Positions 15,949-24,389 of a stretch of DNA of 64,000 bases are shown piece by piece. Within the stretch, counting starts at the first letter, position 1, and each line of letters opens with the position of its first letter. The DNA lies in NCBI RefSeq assembly GCF_040372805.1, contig NZ_BAABWJ010000009.1:1-64000 (forward strand). The letters are read 5' to 3'. A model generated the notes under the pieces. The model had not been told where the DNA came from. It saw nothing but the letters and a program-made list of their open reading frames with translations, and did no database searches. This stretch comes from Pseudoteredinibacter isoporae_A. GTDB taxonomy: Bacteria > Pseudomonadota > Gammaproteobacteria > Pseudomonadales > Cellvibrionaceae. A program made the translations under genes and the position numbers.

Positions 15949-16857
15949 TTATGTTGTGCATTTAGCCAATAGCGCTTTGGCGGTTTTAGAGCCGTTATCG
16001 CGATTGATGGCTGTACAAATGAAATCGCCGGCGTGAATCAGTGCGTTCAAATCAATGCCGGTTTCGATTCCCAGGCCATTCAGCATATACACGACATCTT
16101 CTGAGGCTACATTACCGCTGGCGCCTTTCGCGTAGGGGCAGCCACCGAGTCCGGCGACGGAGCTATCGACGACGGCAATGCCGAGTTCCAGTGCGGCATA
16201 AATATTTGCCAATGCCTGACCATAAGTATCGTGCAGGTGCACAGCTAACTTGTCAGCGGGCACTTTTTTCAAAACCGCATTCAACATTGTTTTTACACTG
16301 GCTGGGGTGCCAACGCCAATCGTGTCGCCAAGAGAGACTTCATAGCAACCCGCTTCGATCAGCTTTTCAGCCACGTCGGCGACTGTTTCGGGGTCAATAT
16401 CGCCTTCATAGGGGCAGCCCACCACACAGCTGACATAGCCGCGCACTTTTAAGCCGTCGGCCTTGGCCGCTTCCATAATAGGTGCGAAGCGTTCCATGCT
16501 TTCAGCGATGCTGCAGTTGGTGTTTTTCTGGCTAAACGCTTCACTGGCGGCTGCAAAAATAGCGACTTCATCGGCGCCAGAGGCCTGAGCACGCTCATAG
16601 CCTTTCATATTGGGTGTCAGGGCCGCGTATTCCACACCGGCTTGTTTTTGAATGCCTTCAAATACCGCTTCACTGCCGGCCATCTGTGGCACCCATTTGG
16701 GGTTAACGAAACTGCCGGATTCAATGTAGCGGTTGCCTGCTGCGGCGAGCTTATGGATTAGCTCAATTTTGGTTTCGGCACTGATCGGGGTGGCTTCATT
16801 TTGCAGCCCGTCACGCGGGCCAACTTCAACAATGCGCACTTGCTTGGGCATGCTCAT
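15949..16857 (-). CDS. liuE: Hydroxymethylglutaryl-CoA lyase
   Basis: The enzyme cleaves HMG-CoA to acetyl-CoA and acetoacetate, the last step of leucine degradation. The protein has 302 residues, the usual length. The TIM-barrel motifs are clear: GPRDGLQNE at the N-terminus (catalytic Arg and Asp), VHLHDTYGQALAN (metal-binding histidines) and GLGGCPYAKGASGN, the lyase signature with the active-site Cys. It is the last gene of the liu operon, 98 bases after liuD, ahead of a hairpin. Confidence 0.96.
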   Translation of the reverse strand: MSMPKQVRIVEVGPRDGLQNEATPISAETKIELIHKLAAAGNRYIESGSFVNPKWVPQMAGSEAVFEGIQKQAGVEYAALTPNMKGYERAQASGADEVAIFAAASEAFSQKNTNCSIAESMERFAPIMEAAKADGLKVRGYVSCVVGCPYEGDIDPETVADVAEKLIEAGCYEVSLGDTIGVGTPASVKTMLNAVLKKVPADKLAVHLHDTYGQALANIYAALELGIAVVDSSVAGLGGCPYAKGASGNVASEDVVYMLNGLGIETGIDLNALIHAGDFICTAINRDNGSKTAKALLAKCTT

Positions 16858-16955
16858 AATTTAATTCTCTTGATACACAAATGTATGAATCACAAATGTT
16901 TCGTCTGGGTTTCTGCGGGTCGTTAGCCACTCGCAGAAACCCAGGTGGTCGTGAA

Positions 16956-18965
16956 TTATTCCTCGGCAGTGAAATCGAGAAGCAGGGCACCACCATCTAC
17001 CAGTTCACCGGGCTGGAAAAAGAAGCTGTTCACTACCCCGTCGGCTGGCGCGCGAATAGTGTGTTCCATCTTCATGGCTTCCATAACCAGCAGGGCATCG
17101 TCTTTCTTGACACTGTCTCCAACGGCGACCAGATGAGTCACCATGGTACCGTTCATGGGGGCTGTTAAGCCACCTTCACCGGCAGTATCCAAGTCTTCTC
17201 CGGTATCCGGCTTAGCTACTTTAAAGCTGACAGCGCCTTTGCTGGTATACAAGCTGAAACCACCATCGTGAGAGGCAACGGTGGCACTGAGGCGATGACC
17301 GTTCAGGTCGGCACGTAGGTGATTGCCCTCCAGTCGACCTTGTGCACTGATGACGTCACCACCCATATCGATCAGGTAAGTGGTTTGGCCGTGACGCTGT
17401 TGAACTTCCACATCAACGGGGCATTCCTGCTCGTGGTGCAACAGGTTTACCGTTTGAATGTGGGGTTCATTCAATCGCCAGTTGTCGCTGTTATGCCAGG
17501 GTGAGCTTCGATCGCCACAGGCAGTTGCGCGGGCATGGGCTTCTTCCGCTTGCTGCAATAACACAAACAAGGCGGCTAGAGGCAATTCATTGGTCAACGC
17601 ATTTTCATCATCGTGGAAAATATCACCGTGGTGTTTTTCGATGAAACCGGTGTCTAAATCCGCTGCCTTGAACGCGGGTGCATTCGCGAGGTTGTACAGA
17701 AAGTCGAGATTCGTGGTCAGGCCGCTGATGCGATATTCTTTCAAGGCTTTGCTTAAGCGAGCCAAGGCCTTGTCTCGGTTCTCATCCCATACAATCAGTT
17801 TGGCAATCATTGGGTCGTAATACACGCTGACTTCATCGCCTTGGCGTACACCGGTATCGACACGGACATGCTCGCTTTCTTCCGGCGCTTGTAAAAATTC
17901 CAGTACTCCGGTTGCTGGCAGGAATTCATTGTCAGGATCTTCGGCGTAAACCCGTGCTTCGAAAGCGTGTCCACTGATGTTGAGTTGGTCCTGACTGAGT
18001 GGTAGATGTTCACCCGAGGCAACGCGTAATTGCCATTCGACCAGATCTTGCCCGGTGATGTATTCGGTAACGGGGTGCTCAACCTGCAAGCGCGTGTTCA
18101 TTTCCATGAAGTAGAAAGAGCCATCGGTATCCAACAGGAATTCTACGGTACCGGCGCCCTCATAACTGATCGCCTGAGCGGCTTTCAGGGCGGCTTCACC
18201 CATTTGTTGGCGCAGTGCTTCGGTCATGCCCGGAGCCGGAGCTTCTTCAATAACTTTCTGATGACGGCGTTGAACAGAACAGTCGCGCTCAAAGAGATAC
18301 ACGCCTTTGCCAAAGGTGTCACAGAATACTTGGATCTCAACGTGACGAGGCTGGGTTAAATATTTTTCCACCAGCATGTGGTCATCGCCGAAGGCGTTCA
18401 TGGATTCACGTTTTGCCGCCTCAAGGCCTTCGTCAAATTCGGCTTCATTCCAGACCTGACGCATGCCTTTACCGCCACCGCCGGCCGCTGCTTTTAACAG
18501 TACCGGGTAGCCCATATCGTCGGCGGCTTTTTTAATAATATCCCGGCTCTGATCTTCGCCGTGGTAACCGGGTACCAGAGGTACGCCGGCCTTTTCCATA
18601 ATTTGTTTGGCGGCTGACTTGGAGCCCATCGCTTCTATTGCCGCAATGGGTGGACCAATAAAGACAATGTTATTGTCGGCACATCGACGGCAGAAATCAG
18701 CGTTCTCTGATAGGAAGCCGTAGCCGGGGTGGATAGCTTGTGCGCCGGTTTTTAGGGCGGCCTCAATGACGTTATCACCCAGTAAATAAGATTCCCGTGA
18801 CGGAGCAGCTCCGATATGAATGGCCTCGTCGGCCATAGCAACATGCAAAGAATGCGCATCGGCATCTGAGTAGACAGCGACAGTGCGCACACCCATTTTC
18901 TGTGCTGTTTTGATGACCCGGCAGGCAATCTCACCGCGGTTAGCAATTAAAATTTTGTTAAACAT
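16956..18965 (-). CDS. liuD: Methylcrotonoyl-CoA carboxylase, biotin-carrying alpha subunit
   Basis: The subunit carboxylates its own biotin with ATP and bicarbonate and passes it to the LiuB subunit, which makes 3-methylglutaconyl-CoA. From the ATG at 18965 the protein has 669 residues: biotin carboxylase (about 1-450, with KILIANRGEIACRV, the Gly-rich AAAGGGGKGMRQV loop and MEMNTRLQVEHPVTE), a central linking domain, and a C-terminal biotinyl domain with VMEAMKMEHT near residue 635. An upstream TTG at 18992 lies inside the end of liuC and is rejected as the start; GGGAAG sits 6 bases before the ATG at 18965. It is coupled to liuC with a 14-base gap. Confidence 0.95.
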   Translation of the reverse strand: MFNKILIANRGEIACRVIKTAQKMGVRTVAVYSDADAHSLHVAMADEAIHIGAAPSRESYLLGDNVIEAALKTGAQAIHPGYGFLSENADFCRRCADNNIVFIGPPIAAIEAMGSKSAAKQIMEKAGVPLVPGYHGEDQSRDIIKKAADDMGYPVLLKAAAGGGGKGMRQVWNEAEFDEGLEAAKRESMNAFGDDHMLVEKYLTQPRHVEIQVFCDTFGKGVYLFERDCSVQRRHQKVIEEAPAPGMTEALRQQMGEAALKAAQAISYEGAGTVEFLLDTDGSFYFMEMNTRLQVEHPVTEYITGQDLVEWQLRVASGEHLPLSQDQLNISGHAFEARVYAEDPDNEFLPATGVLEFLQAPEESEHVRVDTGVRQGDEVSVYYDPMIAKLIVWDENRDKALARLSKALKEYRISGLTTNLDFLYNLANAPAFKAADLDTGFIEKHHGDIFHDDENALTNELPLAALFVLLQQAEEAHARATACGDRSSPWHNSDNWRLNEPHIQTVNLLHHEQECPVDVEVQQRHGQTTYLIDMGGDVISAQGRLEGNHLRADLNGHRLSATVASHDGGFSLYTSKGAVSFKVAKPDTGEDLDTAGEGGLTAPMNGTMVTHLVAVGDSVKKDDALLVMEAMKMEHTIRAPADGVVNSFFFQPGELVDGGALLLDFTAEE

Positions 18966-18979
18966 AATCATCTTCCCGC

Positions 18980-19777
18980 TTATTGGATCCAATTAGCTTG
19001 GCGTTTTTCCAGAAAGGCTGTTAACCCTTCCTGGCCTTCTTCTGATACGCGAATGGCGGCAATACGCTCGCTGGTATTGGCAATCAATTCGCTGGTAATT
19101 TCTCGTTCAGCCACATCGGCCACGAGTGTTTTGGCTTGTGCCACGGCTTGTGGGCTATTGCTCAGTAGGGCGTTGATCAGCTTGTTCAGAGACTCATCCA
19201 GTTGTTCTTCAGCAACCACCTCGCTGACTAATCCTAGAGACTTTGCTTCCAGAGCCTTGAAACGTTCCGCCGTTAAAAAGTAGCGACGTGAGGCACGTTG
19301 ACCCATGGCAGCGATTACGTAGGGACTGATTGTCGCCGGTATCAAACCAATTTTCACTTCGCTCAAACAAAAACTGGCTCGTTCACTGGCAACGGCCATG
19401 TCACAGCAGGCCACTAAGCCGACGGCGCCGCCAAAGGCTGCGCCTTGCACTCTGGCAATGGTTGGTTTGCTCATGAAGTTCAAGCGGCGCAACATGTCAG
19501 CAAGGGCATTGGCGTCACTCAAGTTTTCTTCATAGCTGTAACTGGCCATGCGTTTCATCCAACCGAGGTTCGCGCCAGCTGAAAAGCTTTTCCCTTCGGC
19601 TGCAAGCACGACGACGCGCACATTGCTATCTTGATCGGCGTCGGCAAAGGCTTCGCTCAATTCGGCAATGACGCTATCGTCAAAAGCGTTGTGTATCTCC
19701 GGGCGACCCAGGCTGATGGTGCGAACGCCGCGGGCATCAGTGCGGATCTTCAGAGTCTTTTCATTTTCGTTGCTCAT
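18980..19777 (-). CDS. liuC: Methylglutaconyl-CoA hydratase (enoyl-CoA hydratase family)
   Basis: LiuC hydrates 3-methylglutaconyl-CoA to HMG-CoA. The protein has 265 residues, typical for crotonases. The oxyanion-hole segments AAEGKSFSAGANLGWMKRM and QGAAFGGAVGLVACCDMAVA are present, followed by FCLSEVKIGLIPATISPYV, which is characteristic of the LiuC/AUH group, with the catalytic Glu in the FCLSEVKIG segment. Only 9 bases separate it from liuB and 14 from liuD, so it is translated from one operon. Confidence 0.94.
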   Translation of the reverse strand: MSNENEKTLKIRTDARGVRTISLGRPEIHNAFDDSVIAELSEAFADADQDSNVRVVVLAAEGKSFSAGANLGWMKRMASYSYEENLSDANALADMLRRLNFMSKPTIARVQGAAFGGAVGLVACCDMAVASERASFCLSEVKIGLIPATISPYVIAAMGQRASRRYFLTAERFKALEAKSLGLVSEVVAEEQLDESLNKLINALLSNSPQAVAQAKTLVADVAEREITSELIANTSERIAAIRVSEEGQEGLTAFLEKRQANWIQ

Positions 19778-19786
19778 GATGACCCC

Positions 19787-21394
19787 TTACATGCGGAAGA
19801 TGCCGAACTTGCTATCGTCAATATCACGATTCAAGCTGGCTGAAATACTTAAACCCAGAACCATGCGGGTATCGGCTGGGTCGATGACACCATCATCCCA
19901 GAGGCGAGCCGAGGCGTAGTAGGGGTGCCCCTGATGTTCATAGCTGTCGATAATAGGCTGCTTAAATTTCGCCTCTTCTTCGCTGCTCCAGTCTTCCCCT
20001 TTGGCTTCGTACTGATCTCGTTTTACCGTAGCCAGTACGCCAGCTGCCTGCTCGCCGCCCATGACCGAAATACGTGCATTAGGCCACATGAACAGGAAGC
20101 GTGGGTCATAGGCTCGGCCGCACATGCCGTAGTTACCCGCACCGAAGGAACCGCCAATCAAGACGGTAAATTTAGGCACTTGGGCACAGGCAACGGCAGT
20201 AACCATTTTGGCGCCGTGCTTGGCGATGCCGCCGGCTTCATATTGTTGACCAACCATGAAACCGGTAATGTTTTGCAGGAACACCAGTGGGATTTTGCGT
20301 TGGGCGCACAGCTCGACAAAGTGTGCGCCTTTCTGAGCGGACTCGCCGAACAGGATACCGTTGTTGGCAACAATGCCGACGGGGTAGCCAAAGATACGGG
20401 CGAAACCACATACCAGTGTTGTTCCGTACAAGGCTTTGAATTCATCAAACTCGGAACCGTCAACAATACGCGCAATCACTTCGCGTACGTCATAGGGTTT
20501 GCGCGAATCTTTGGGAATCACTCCGTAGATTTCTTTGCCGTCATAGGCCGGTTCTACGCTATCTTGAATGTCCATGTTCAATGGCTTTTTGCGATTCAGG
20601 CGCGCGACGGCCTGGCGTGCCAGCTGCAAGGCGTGGTGATCGTTTTGGGCATAGTGATCAGCAACACCGGAGGTGCGACAGTGCACGTCGGCGCCGCCGA
20701 GATCTTCAGCACTGACAATTTCGCCGGTCGCCGCTTTTACCAACGGCGGTCCACCGAGAAAAATGGTGCCTTGCTCTTTGACGATGATGGATTCATCAGC
20801 CATGGCTGGAACGTAGGCACCGCCTGCCGTACAGGAGCCCATGACGGCGGCAATCTGTGGGATGTTCTTCGAGGACATATTGGCCTGGTTGAAGAAGATG
20901 CGGCCAAAATGTTCGCGGTCGGGAAATACGTCATCCTGACGTGGCAGGTTGGCACCACCGGAATCCACCAGAGAGATACAGGGCAGGTGGTTTTGTTCAG
21001 CAATGGTTTGCGCTCGCAAATGTTTTTTTACGGTCAGCGGATAATAGCTGCCGCCTTTTACCGTCGCGTCGTTGGCGATGATCATGCATTCCTGACCACT
21101 GACTCGACCGATACCGGTAATAATGCCGGCGGCGGGTACCTTATCTTCATACACGTCGTGACCCGCCAGCTGGGACAATTCCAGGAATGGTGAACCGGGG
21201 TCGAGCAGGTGTTTCACTCGATCACGGGGAAGCAGTTTTCCTCGGTTCACATGACGTTGCTGAGAGCGCTCTCCACCACCTTGTTTGATGGTGTCCAGTT
21301 TGCTGTGCAAGTCATCAACTTGTTGCTGCATATGCTCGGCGTTTTCTAGGAAATCGGCCGCGCGTGCATTTAGCTTGGATTGAATTTTAGCCAT
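19787..21394 (-). CDS. liuB: Methylcrotonoyl-CoA carboxylase, carboxyltransferase beta subunit
   Basis: The protein has 535 residues from the ATG at 21394 (MAKIQSKLN). An in-frame ATG 15 bases upstream has its Shine-Dalgarno directly abutting and is less likely. It has two crotonase-fold carboxyltransferase halves: the N-terminal half with SLVDSGGANLPRQDDVFPD and MGSCTAGGAYVPAMADE, the C-terminal half with LVFLQNITGFMVGQQYEAGG and IGGSFGAGNYGMCGRAYDP, all marks of the beta subunit specific for 3-methylcrotonyl-CoA. It works as a dodecamer with LiuD. The order beta-hydratase-alpha-lyase matches liu operons of other proteobacteria. Confidence 0.96.
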   Translation of the reverse strand: MAKIQSKLNARAADFLENAEHMQQQVDDLHSKLDTIKQGGGERSQQRHVNRGKLLPRDRVKHLLDPGSPFLELSQLAGHDVYEDKVPAAGIITGIGRVSGQECMIIANDATVKGGSYYPLTVKKHLRAQTIAEQNHLPCISLVDSGGANLPRQDDVFPDREHFGRIFFNQANMSSKNIPQIAAVMGSCTAGGAYVPAMADESIIVKEQGTIFLGGPPLVKAATGEIVSAEDLGGADVHCRTSGVADHYAQNDHHALQLARQAVARLNRKKPLNMDIQDSVEPAYDGKEIYGVIPKDSRKPYDVREVIARIVDGSEFDEFKALYGTTLVCGFARIFGYPVGIVANNGILFGESAQKGAHFVELCAQRKIPLVFLQNITGFMVGQQYEAGGIAKHGAKMVTAVACAQVPKFTVLIGGSFGAGNYGMCGRAYDPRFLFMWPNARISVMGGEQAAGVLATVKRDQYEAKGEDWSSEEEAKFKQPIIDSYEHQGHPYYASARLWDDGVIDPADTRMVLGLSISASLNRDIDDSKFGIFRM

Positions 21395-21419
21395 AGCGAA
21401 TTCTCGCATTCCTGTTGGG

Positions 21420-22295
21420 TTATTGTTTCAAAATTTCTGGGGTCTCACCGCGGTGAAAGCCCTCGAAGGCGGGGTTGTTTTTTTCGGCAACTTTGAGATC
21501 GTACAAAGGTGAACTCAGGCACAGTGAGCTGCCACCATCGACGGGAATGGTCGCGCCATTGATGTAAGCAGCACCGTCACTTAATAGGAAGCATACGGCA
21601 GCGCTGACTTCCGATTCGGTGCCCATTCGACCGCTGGGTACGGATTGCCCAAATTTGGGGATGCGGGCAATCATGTCTGGGTCTTCGTAACTGTCCATGC
21701 CGGAAGAGGCGATATAACCGGGCGCAACGCTGTTGACGCGCACACCGCTGGCCGCCCATTCGATCGCTTGGGTTTGGCTGAGGTTTTCCATGCCGGCACG
21801 TGCGGCGCCGCTGTGCCCCATTAATGGCATGCCACCGAAATAATCGGCGGTGATGTTCACGACGCTGCCGCCGTGTTCTTGCATGCTTTGTTTGAAGGCT
21901 TCTCGAGCGACGATAAAGCCACCGACCAAGTTGTTGCGTACGACGGCGAGGAAGCCGTTGGCGCTGATGTCTTTCAGTTCGGCGGGGAATTGGCCGCCGG
22001 CATTGTTAACCAGTCCGTGAATTGGGCCGTGCGTTCTGATAAAGTGTTGGATCACCTCGCTTACACCGGCCTCGTCACGAATGTCGACGCTGCCCCAATC
22101 GGCTTGGCCGCCATCGTCCTGAATTTCTTGTTGCACATTTTTAAGTTTATCTTCGCTACGGCCAAGCAATAATACTTTGGCGCCGAGTGAAGCCAGTTCA
22201 TGTGCGATGCAGCGTCCGATTCCTGAGCCACCACCGGTTACTAATACGGTTTTTTCTTGAAAGCTGTTTGCTGCGAGTGAGGATTGATAGCTCAT
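21420..22295 (-). CDS. SDR family oxidoreductase in the liu operon (PECR-like)
   Basis: The protein has 291 residues. The Rossmann motif TGGGSGIG near residue 21 and NNAGG mark an NAD(P)-binding short-chain dehydrogenase. The usual YxxxK catalytic motif is replaced by HSGAARAGMENL, the arrangement seen in trans-2-enoyl-CoA reductases of the PECR type and in 2,4-dienoyl-CoA reductases, where the acid is placed elsewhere. An acyl-CoA substrate therefore fits, as do its neighbours. SDR genes of this kind accompany liu genes in several gammaproteobacteria; its step is not part of the textbook leucine pathway. A 26-bp inverted repeat lies upstream, between it and liuA. Confidence 0.85.
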   Translation of the reverse strand: MSYQSSLAANSFQEKTVLVTGGGSGIGRCIAHELASLGAKVLLLGRSEDKLKNVQQEIQDDGGQADWGSVDIRDEAGVSEVIQHFIRTHGPIHGLVNNAGGQFPAELKDISANGFLAVVRNNLVGGFIVAREAFKQSMQEHGGSVVNITADYFGGMPLMGHSGAARAGMENLSQTQAIEWAASGVRVNSVAPGYIASSGMDSYEDPDMIARIPKFGQSVPSGRMGTESEVSAAVCFLLSDGAAYINGATIPVDGGSSLCLSSPLYDLKVAEKNNPAFEGFHRGETPEILKQ

Positions 22296-22359
22296 TGGCT
22301 TTCCTTTGTTTCAGCGCTTTTTCTTTTGTGCTTTTAAATATGTATATGAATGGTCCGGT

Positions 22360-22461
22360 ATGCTACAGGCTGGGATCTTTAAAAAACGCGTAAATACATC
22401 CCTGTAGCTCCCCCACTGCTTCCCTGCAGTGAGGATTTTTAAAGATCCCAGCCTGTAGCAT
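22360..22461. repeat. 26-bp perfect inverted repeat element in the liu operon
   Basis: The 26 bases at 22360-22385 (starting ATGCTACAGGCTGGGATC) are the exact reverse complement of 22436-22461. The 50-base centre contains CACTGC/GCAGTG, a smaller hairpin, and a further CATCCCTGTAG word that echoes the arms. Whole length is 102 bases. It lies between liuA and the SDR gene, in the middle of the operon, and would fold into a very stable stem in the mRNA. No terminal repeats or target-site duplication are evident, no T tract follows the stem, and I see no second copy in this window. Confidence 0.85.
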
Positions 22462-22515
22462 CCCTGGTGTGTTGGTACAAAAACTTGTCTCGCATTTATA
22501 CCCACACGAATCCTG

Positions 22516-23685
22516 TTACTTGGTTTCGTTAAACAGTTCGCGACCTATCAACATACGACGAACTTCAGAAGTACCCGCACCGATTTCGTACAGCTTGGCA
22601 TCGCGCAGTAAACGACCCGTTGGGAATTCATTGATGTAACCGTTTCCGCCCAAGGTTTGGATCGCTTGCAGTGCCATTTGAGTGGCTTTTTCAGCGGTGT
22701 ACAGAATGACGGCTGCAGCATCTTTGCGAGATTCTTCACCACGGTCGCAAGCCTTGGCTACGGCGTACAAGTAGGCGCGGCTGGCGTTCAGGTCGGCATA
22801 CATATCGGCGACTTTACCTTGCATCAATTGGAATTCGCCGATGGATTGTCCAAATTGTTTGCGATCATGAATGTACGGTACAACGATGTCCATGCAGGCC
22901 TGCATAATTCCAATCGGGCCGCCGGATAATACGGTGCGCTCGTAATCGAGGCCGCTCATTAATACCGCAGCGCCTTTGTTAAGCTGGCCGAGGATGTTTT
23001 CTTCCGGTACTTCGCAATCTTCGAAAACGAGTTCACAAGTATTAGAGCCGCGCATGCCGAGTTTGTCGAGCTTCTGATGACGGGAGAAACCAGGGAAGTC
23101 ACGTTCAACAATAAATGCGGTGATGCCACGGCTGTGGGCAGCCACATCCGTTTTGGCGTAGATTACATAGGTGTGGGCATCGGGACCATTGGTGATCCAC
23201 ATTTTATTGCCGTTCAAAACGTACTTGTCGCCTTTCTTTTCGGCACGCAATTTCATGCTGACGACGTCAGAGCCGGCATTGGGTTCAGACATGGCCAATG
23301 CACCAATGTGCTCGCCGGAGCACAATTTTGGCAAGTACTTTAATTTCTGCTCGTGAGTGCCGTTTTTACGAATTTGGTTTACACAAAGGTTGGAGTGTGC
23401 GCCGTAAGATAGGCCAACCGAGGCGCTGGCACGGGAAATTTCTTCCATTGCGATAACATGTGCCAAGTAGCCCATGTTGGTGCCGCCATATTCCTCTTCT
23501 ACGGTCATGCCCAGCAGACCCATGTCACCGAACTTACGCCACATGTCCATTGGGAATTCGTTTTTCTCGTCGATTTCCTGGGCGCGAGGGGCCAGTTCTG
23601 CTTGTACAAACTGGTATACGGCATCGCGTAGCATGTCGACGTCCTGGCCGAGGTCAAAGTTCAGGGTAGGGTAGGAAACGTTCAT
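22516..23685 (-). CDS. liuA: Isovaleryl-CoA dehydrogenase
   Basis: This is a flavoprotein that oxidises isovaleryl-CoA to 3-methylcrotonyl-CoA. The protein has 389 residues, the normal length. The FAD-binding segments SYGAHSNLCVNQI and LAMSEPNAGSDVVSMKL are visible. The catalytic Glu is in GLDYERTVLSGGP, the site specific to isovaleryl-CoA dehydrogenases instead of the C-terminal Glu of other acyl-CoA dehydrogenases. The C-terminus has QTLGGNGYINEFP and RDAKLYEIGAGTSEVRRM. Start ATG 23685 has GGAG 7 bases upstream. It lies 26 bases after liuR. Confidence 0.96.
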   Translation of the reverse strand: MNVSYPTLNFDLGQDVDMLRDAVYQFVQAELAPRAQEIDEKNEFPMDMWRKFGDMGLLGMTVEEEYGGTNMGYLAHVIAMEEISRASASVGLSYGAHSNLCVNQIRKNGTHEQKLKYLPKLCSGEHIGALAMSEPNAGSDVVSMKLRAEKKGDKYVLNGNKMWITNGPDAHTYVIYAKTDVAAHSRGITAFIVERDFPGFSRHQKLDKLGMRGSNTCELVFEDCEVPEENILGQLNKGAAVLMSGLDYERTVLSGGPIGIMQACMDIVVPYIHDRKQFGQSIGEFQLMQGKVADMYADLNASRAYLYAVAKACDRGEESRKDAAAVILYTAEKATQMALQAIQTLGGNGYINEFPTGRLLRDAKLYEIGAGTSEVRRMLIGRELFNETK

Positions 23686-23711
23686 TTTCGGGCTCCGTCA
23701 ATTGGCAGAAT

Positions 23712-24104
23712 TTAGTCAGTTTTCAATTGTTCGAGGGCTTCGAGCGCTCTATTTTCAGATTCTTGCAGATCCAGCATCATGACTTCGATGTCGTGGAGCT
23801 GTTGTTGCAGGTAACTTTTGCGTTCACGTATCTTGGCCAGCAAGGTCTGTAATTGGTCTTCATTGCTCTGGCCTGGGTTGTACATACCGATGATGTCTCG
23901 GCTTTCATCCAGGGTGAGCCCCAGGCGTTTGCCGCGCAGGATCAGTTTGAGCTTGGTGCGGTCGGCGGGTGCGTAAATTCGGGTCTGCCCGCGTCGGCCA
24001 GGGTTTAGCAGGCCTTTATCTTCGTAAAAGCGAATGGCTCGGGTGGTAATGTCGAACTCTTTGGCCAGTTCCGAGATGCTATAGGTCTTATTCTTCTGTT
24101 CCAT
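23712..24104 (-). CDS. liuR: MerR family regulator LiuR
   Basis: The protein has 130 residues. The N-terminal winged helix-turn-helix (YSISELAKEFDITTRAIRFY then EDKGLL) is the MerR signature, followed by a coiled-coil dimerisation helix (about 85-128) and no large ligand domain. The size and its place as first gene of an isovalerate/leucine operon match LiuR, the local regulator of liu genes in Pseudomonas and Shewanella-type bacteria. The upstream promoter carries its probable operator. It presumably senses a branched-chain acyl-CoA intermediate, which is not visible in the sequence. Confidence 0.93.
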   Translation of the reverse strand: MEQKNKTYSISELAKEFDITTRAIRFYEDKGLLNPGRRGQTRIYAPADRTKLKLILRGKRLGLTLDESRDIIGMYNPGQSNEDQLQTLLAKIRERKSYLQQQLHDIEVMMLDLQESENRALEALEQLKTD

Positions 24105-24140
24105 ATACCCGTGGCGCCATTGTTTAGATAATCGTCACTA

Positions 24141-24171
24141 TAAATAAAGTTGACGTTAACGTAAAGGTAAA
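24141..24171 (-). promoter_or_regulatory. liu operon promoter with LiuR operator in a 19-bp spacer
   Basis: On the minus strand -35 TTTACC (24171-24166) and -10 TATTTA (24146-24141) are separated by 19 bases, the over-long spacer typical of MerR-controlled promoters. The whole operator lies in that spacer: 24150-24165 is a 16-bp palindrome, TTGACGTTAACGTAAA, with one mismatched pair. The core ACGTTAACGT is perfect. This geometry is what MerR regulators need to untwist a promoter. Confidence 0.75.
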
Positions 24172-24389
24172 CTTTGTGCTCTGTTTGGTTGACTGCCTGC
24201 ACCCTTGACTTGGACTTATGTAGGTAAGCGGTAACTAACCTCTGAAGGCTCTGGTACTTTCAGCTTGAAGCTGATCTGTTTAACAGGTTAAATGTAAAAG
24301 CATGATTTTTGAGCAGTTCTAGAACTTATCAAGTCGACCAGGTATACGCTAGGACGGGTTAACGCTAATGACACGTGTGACATTCCATA

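Noticed and set aside
18966..18992. TTG start for liuD at 18992
   Set aside because: It would overlap the liuC stop; ATG 18965 gives the normal MFNKILIANRGE start with GGGAAG upstream.
19925..21193. A 422-codon open frame on the plus strand opposite liuB
   Set aside because: It lies wholly opposite the conserved carboxyltransferase gene, has no ribosome site or recognisable motifs, and is explained by the codon use of liuB.
24369..24380. ACACGTGT palindrome just before the AraC regulator start
   Set aside because: It is only eight symmetric bases and AraC regulators usually bind direct repeats, so no operator is claimed.
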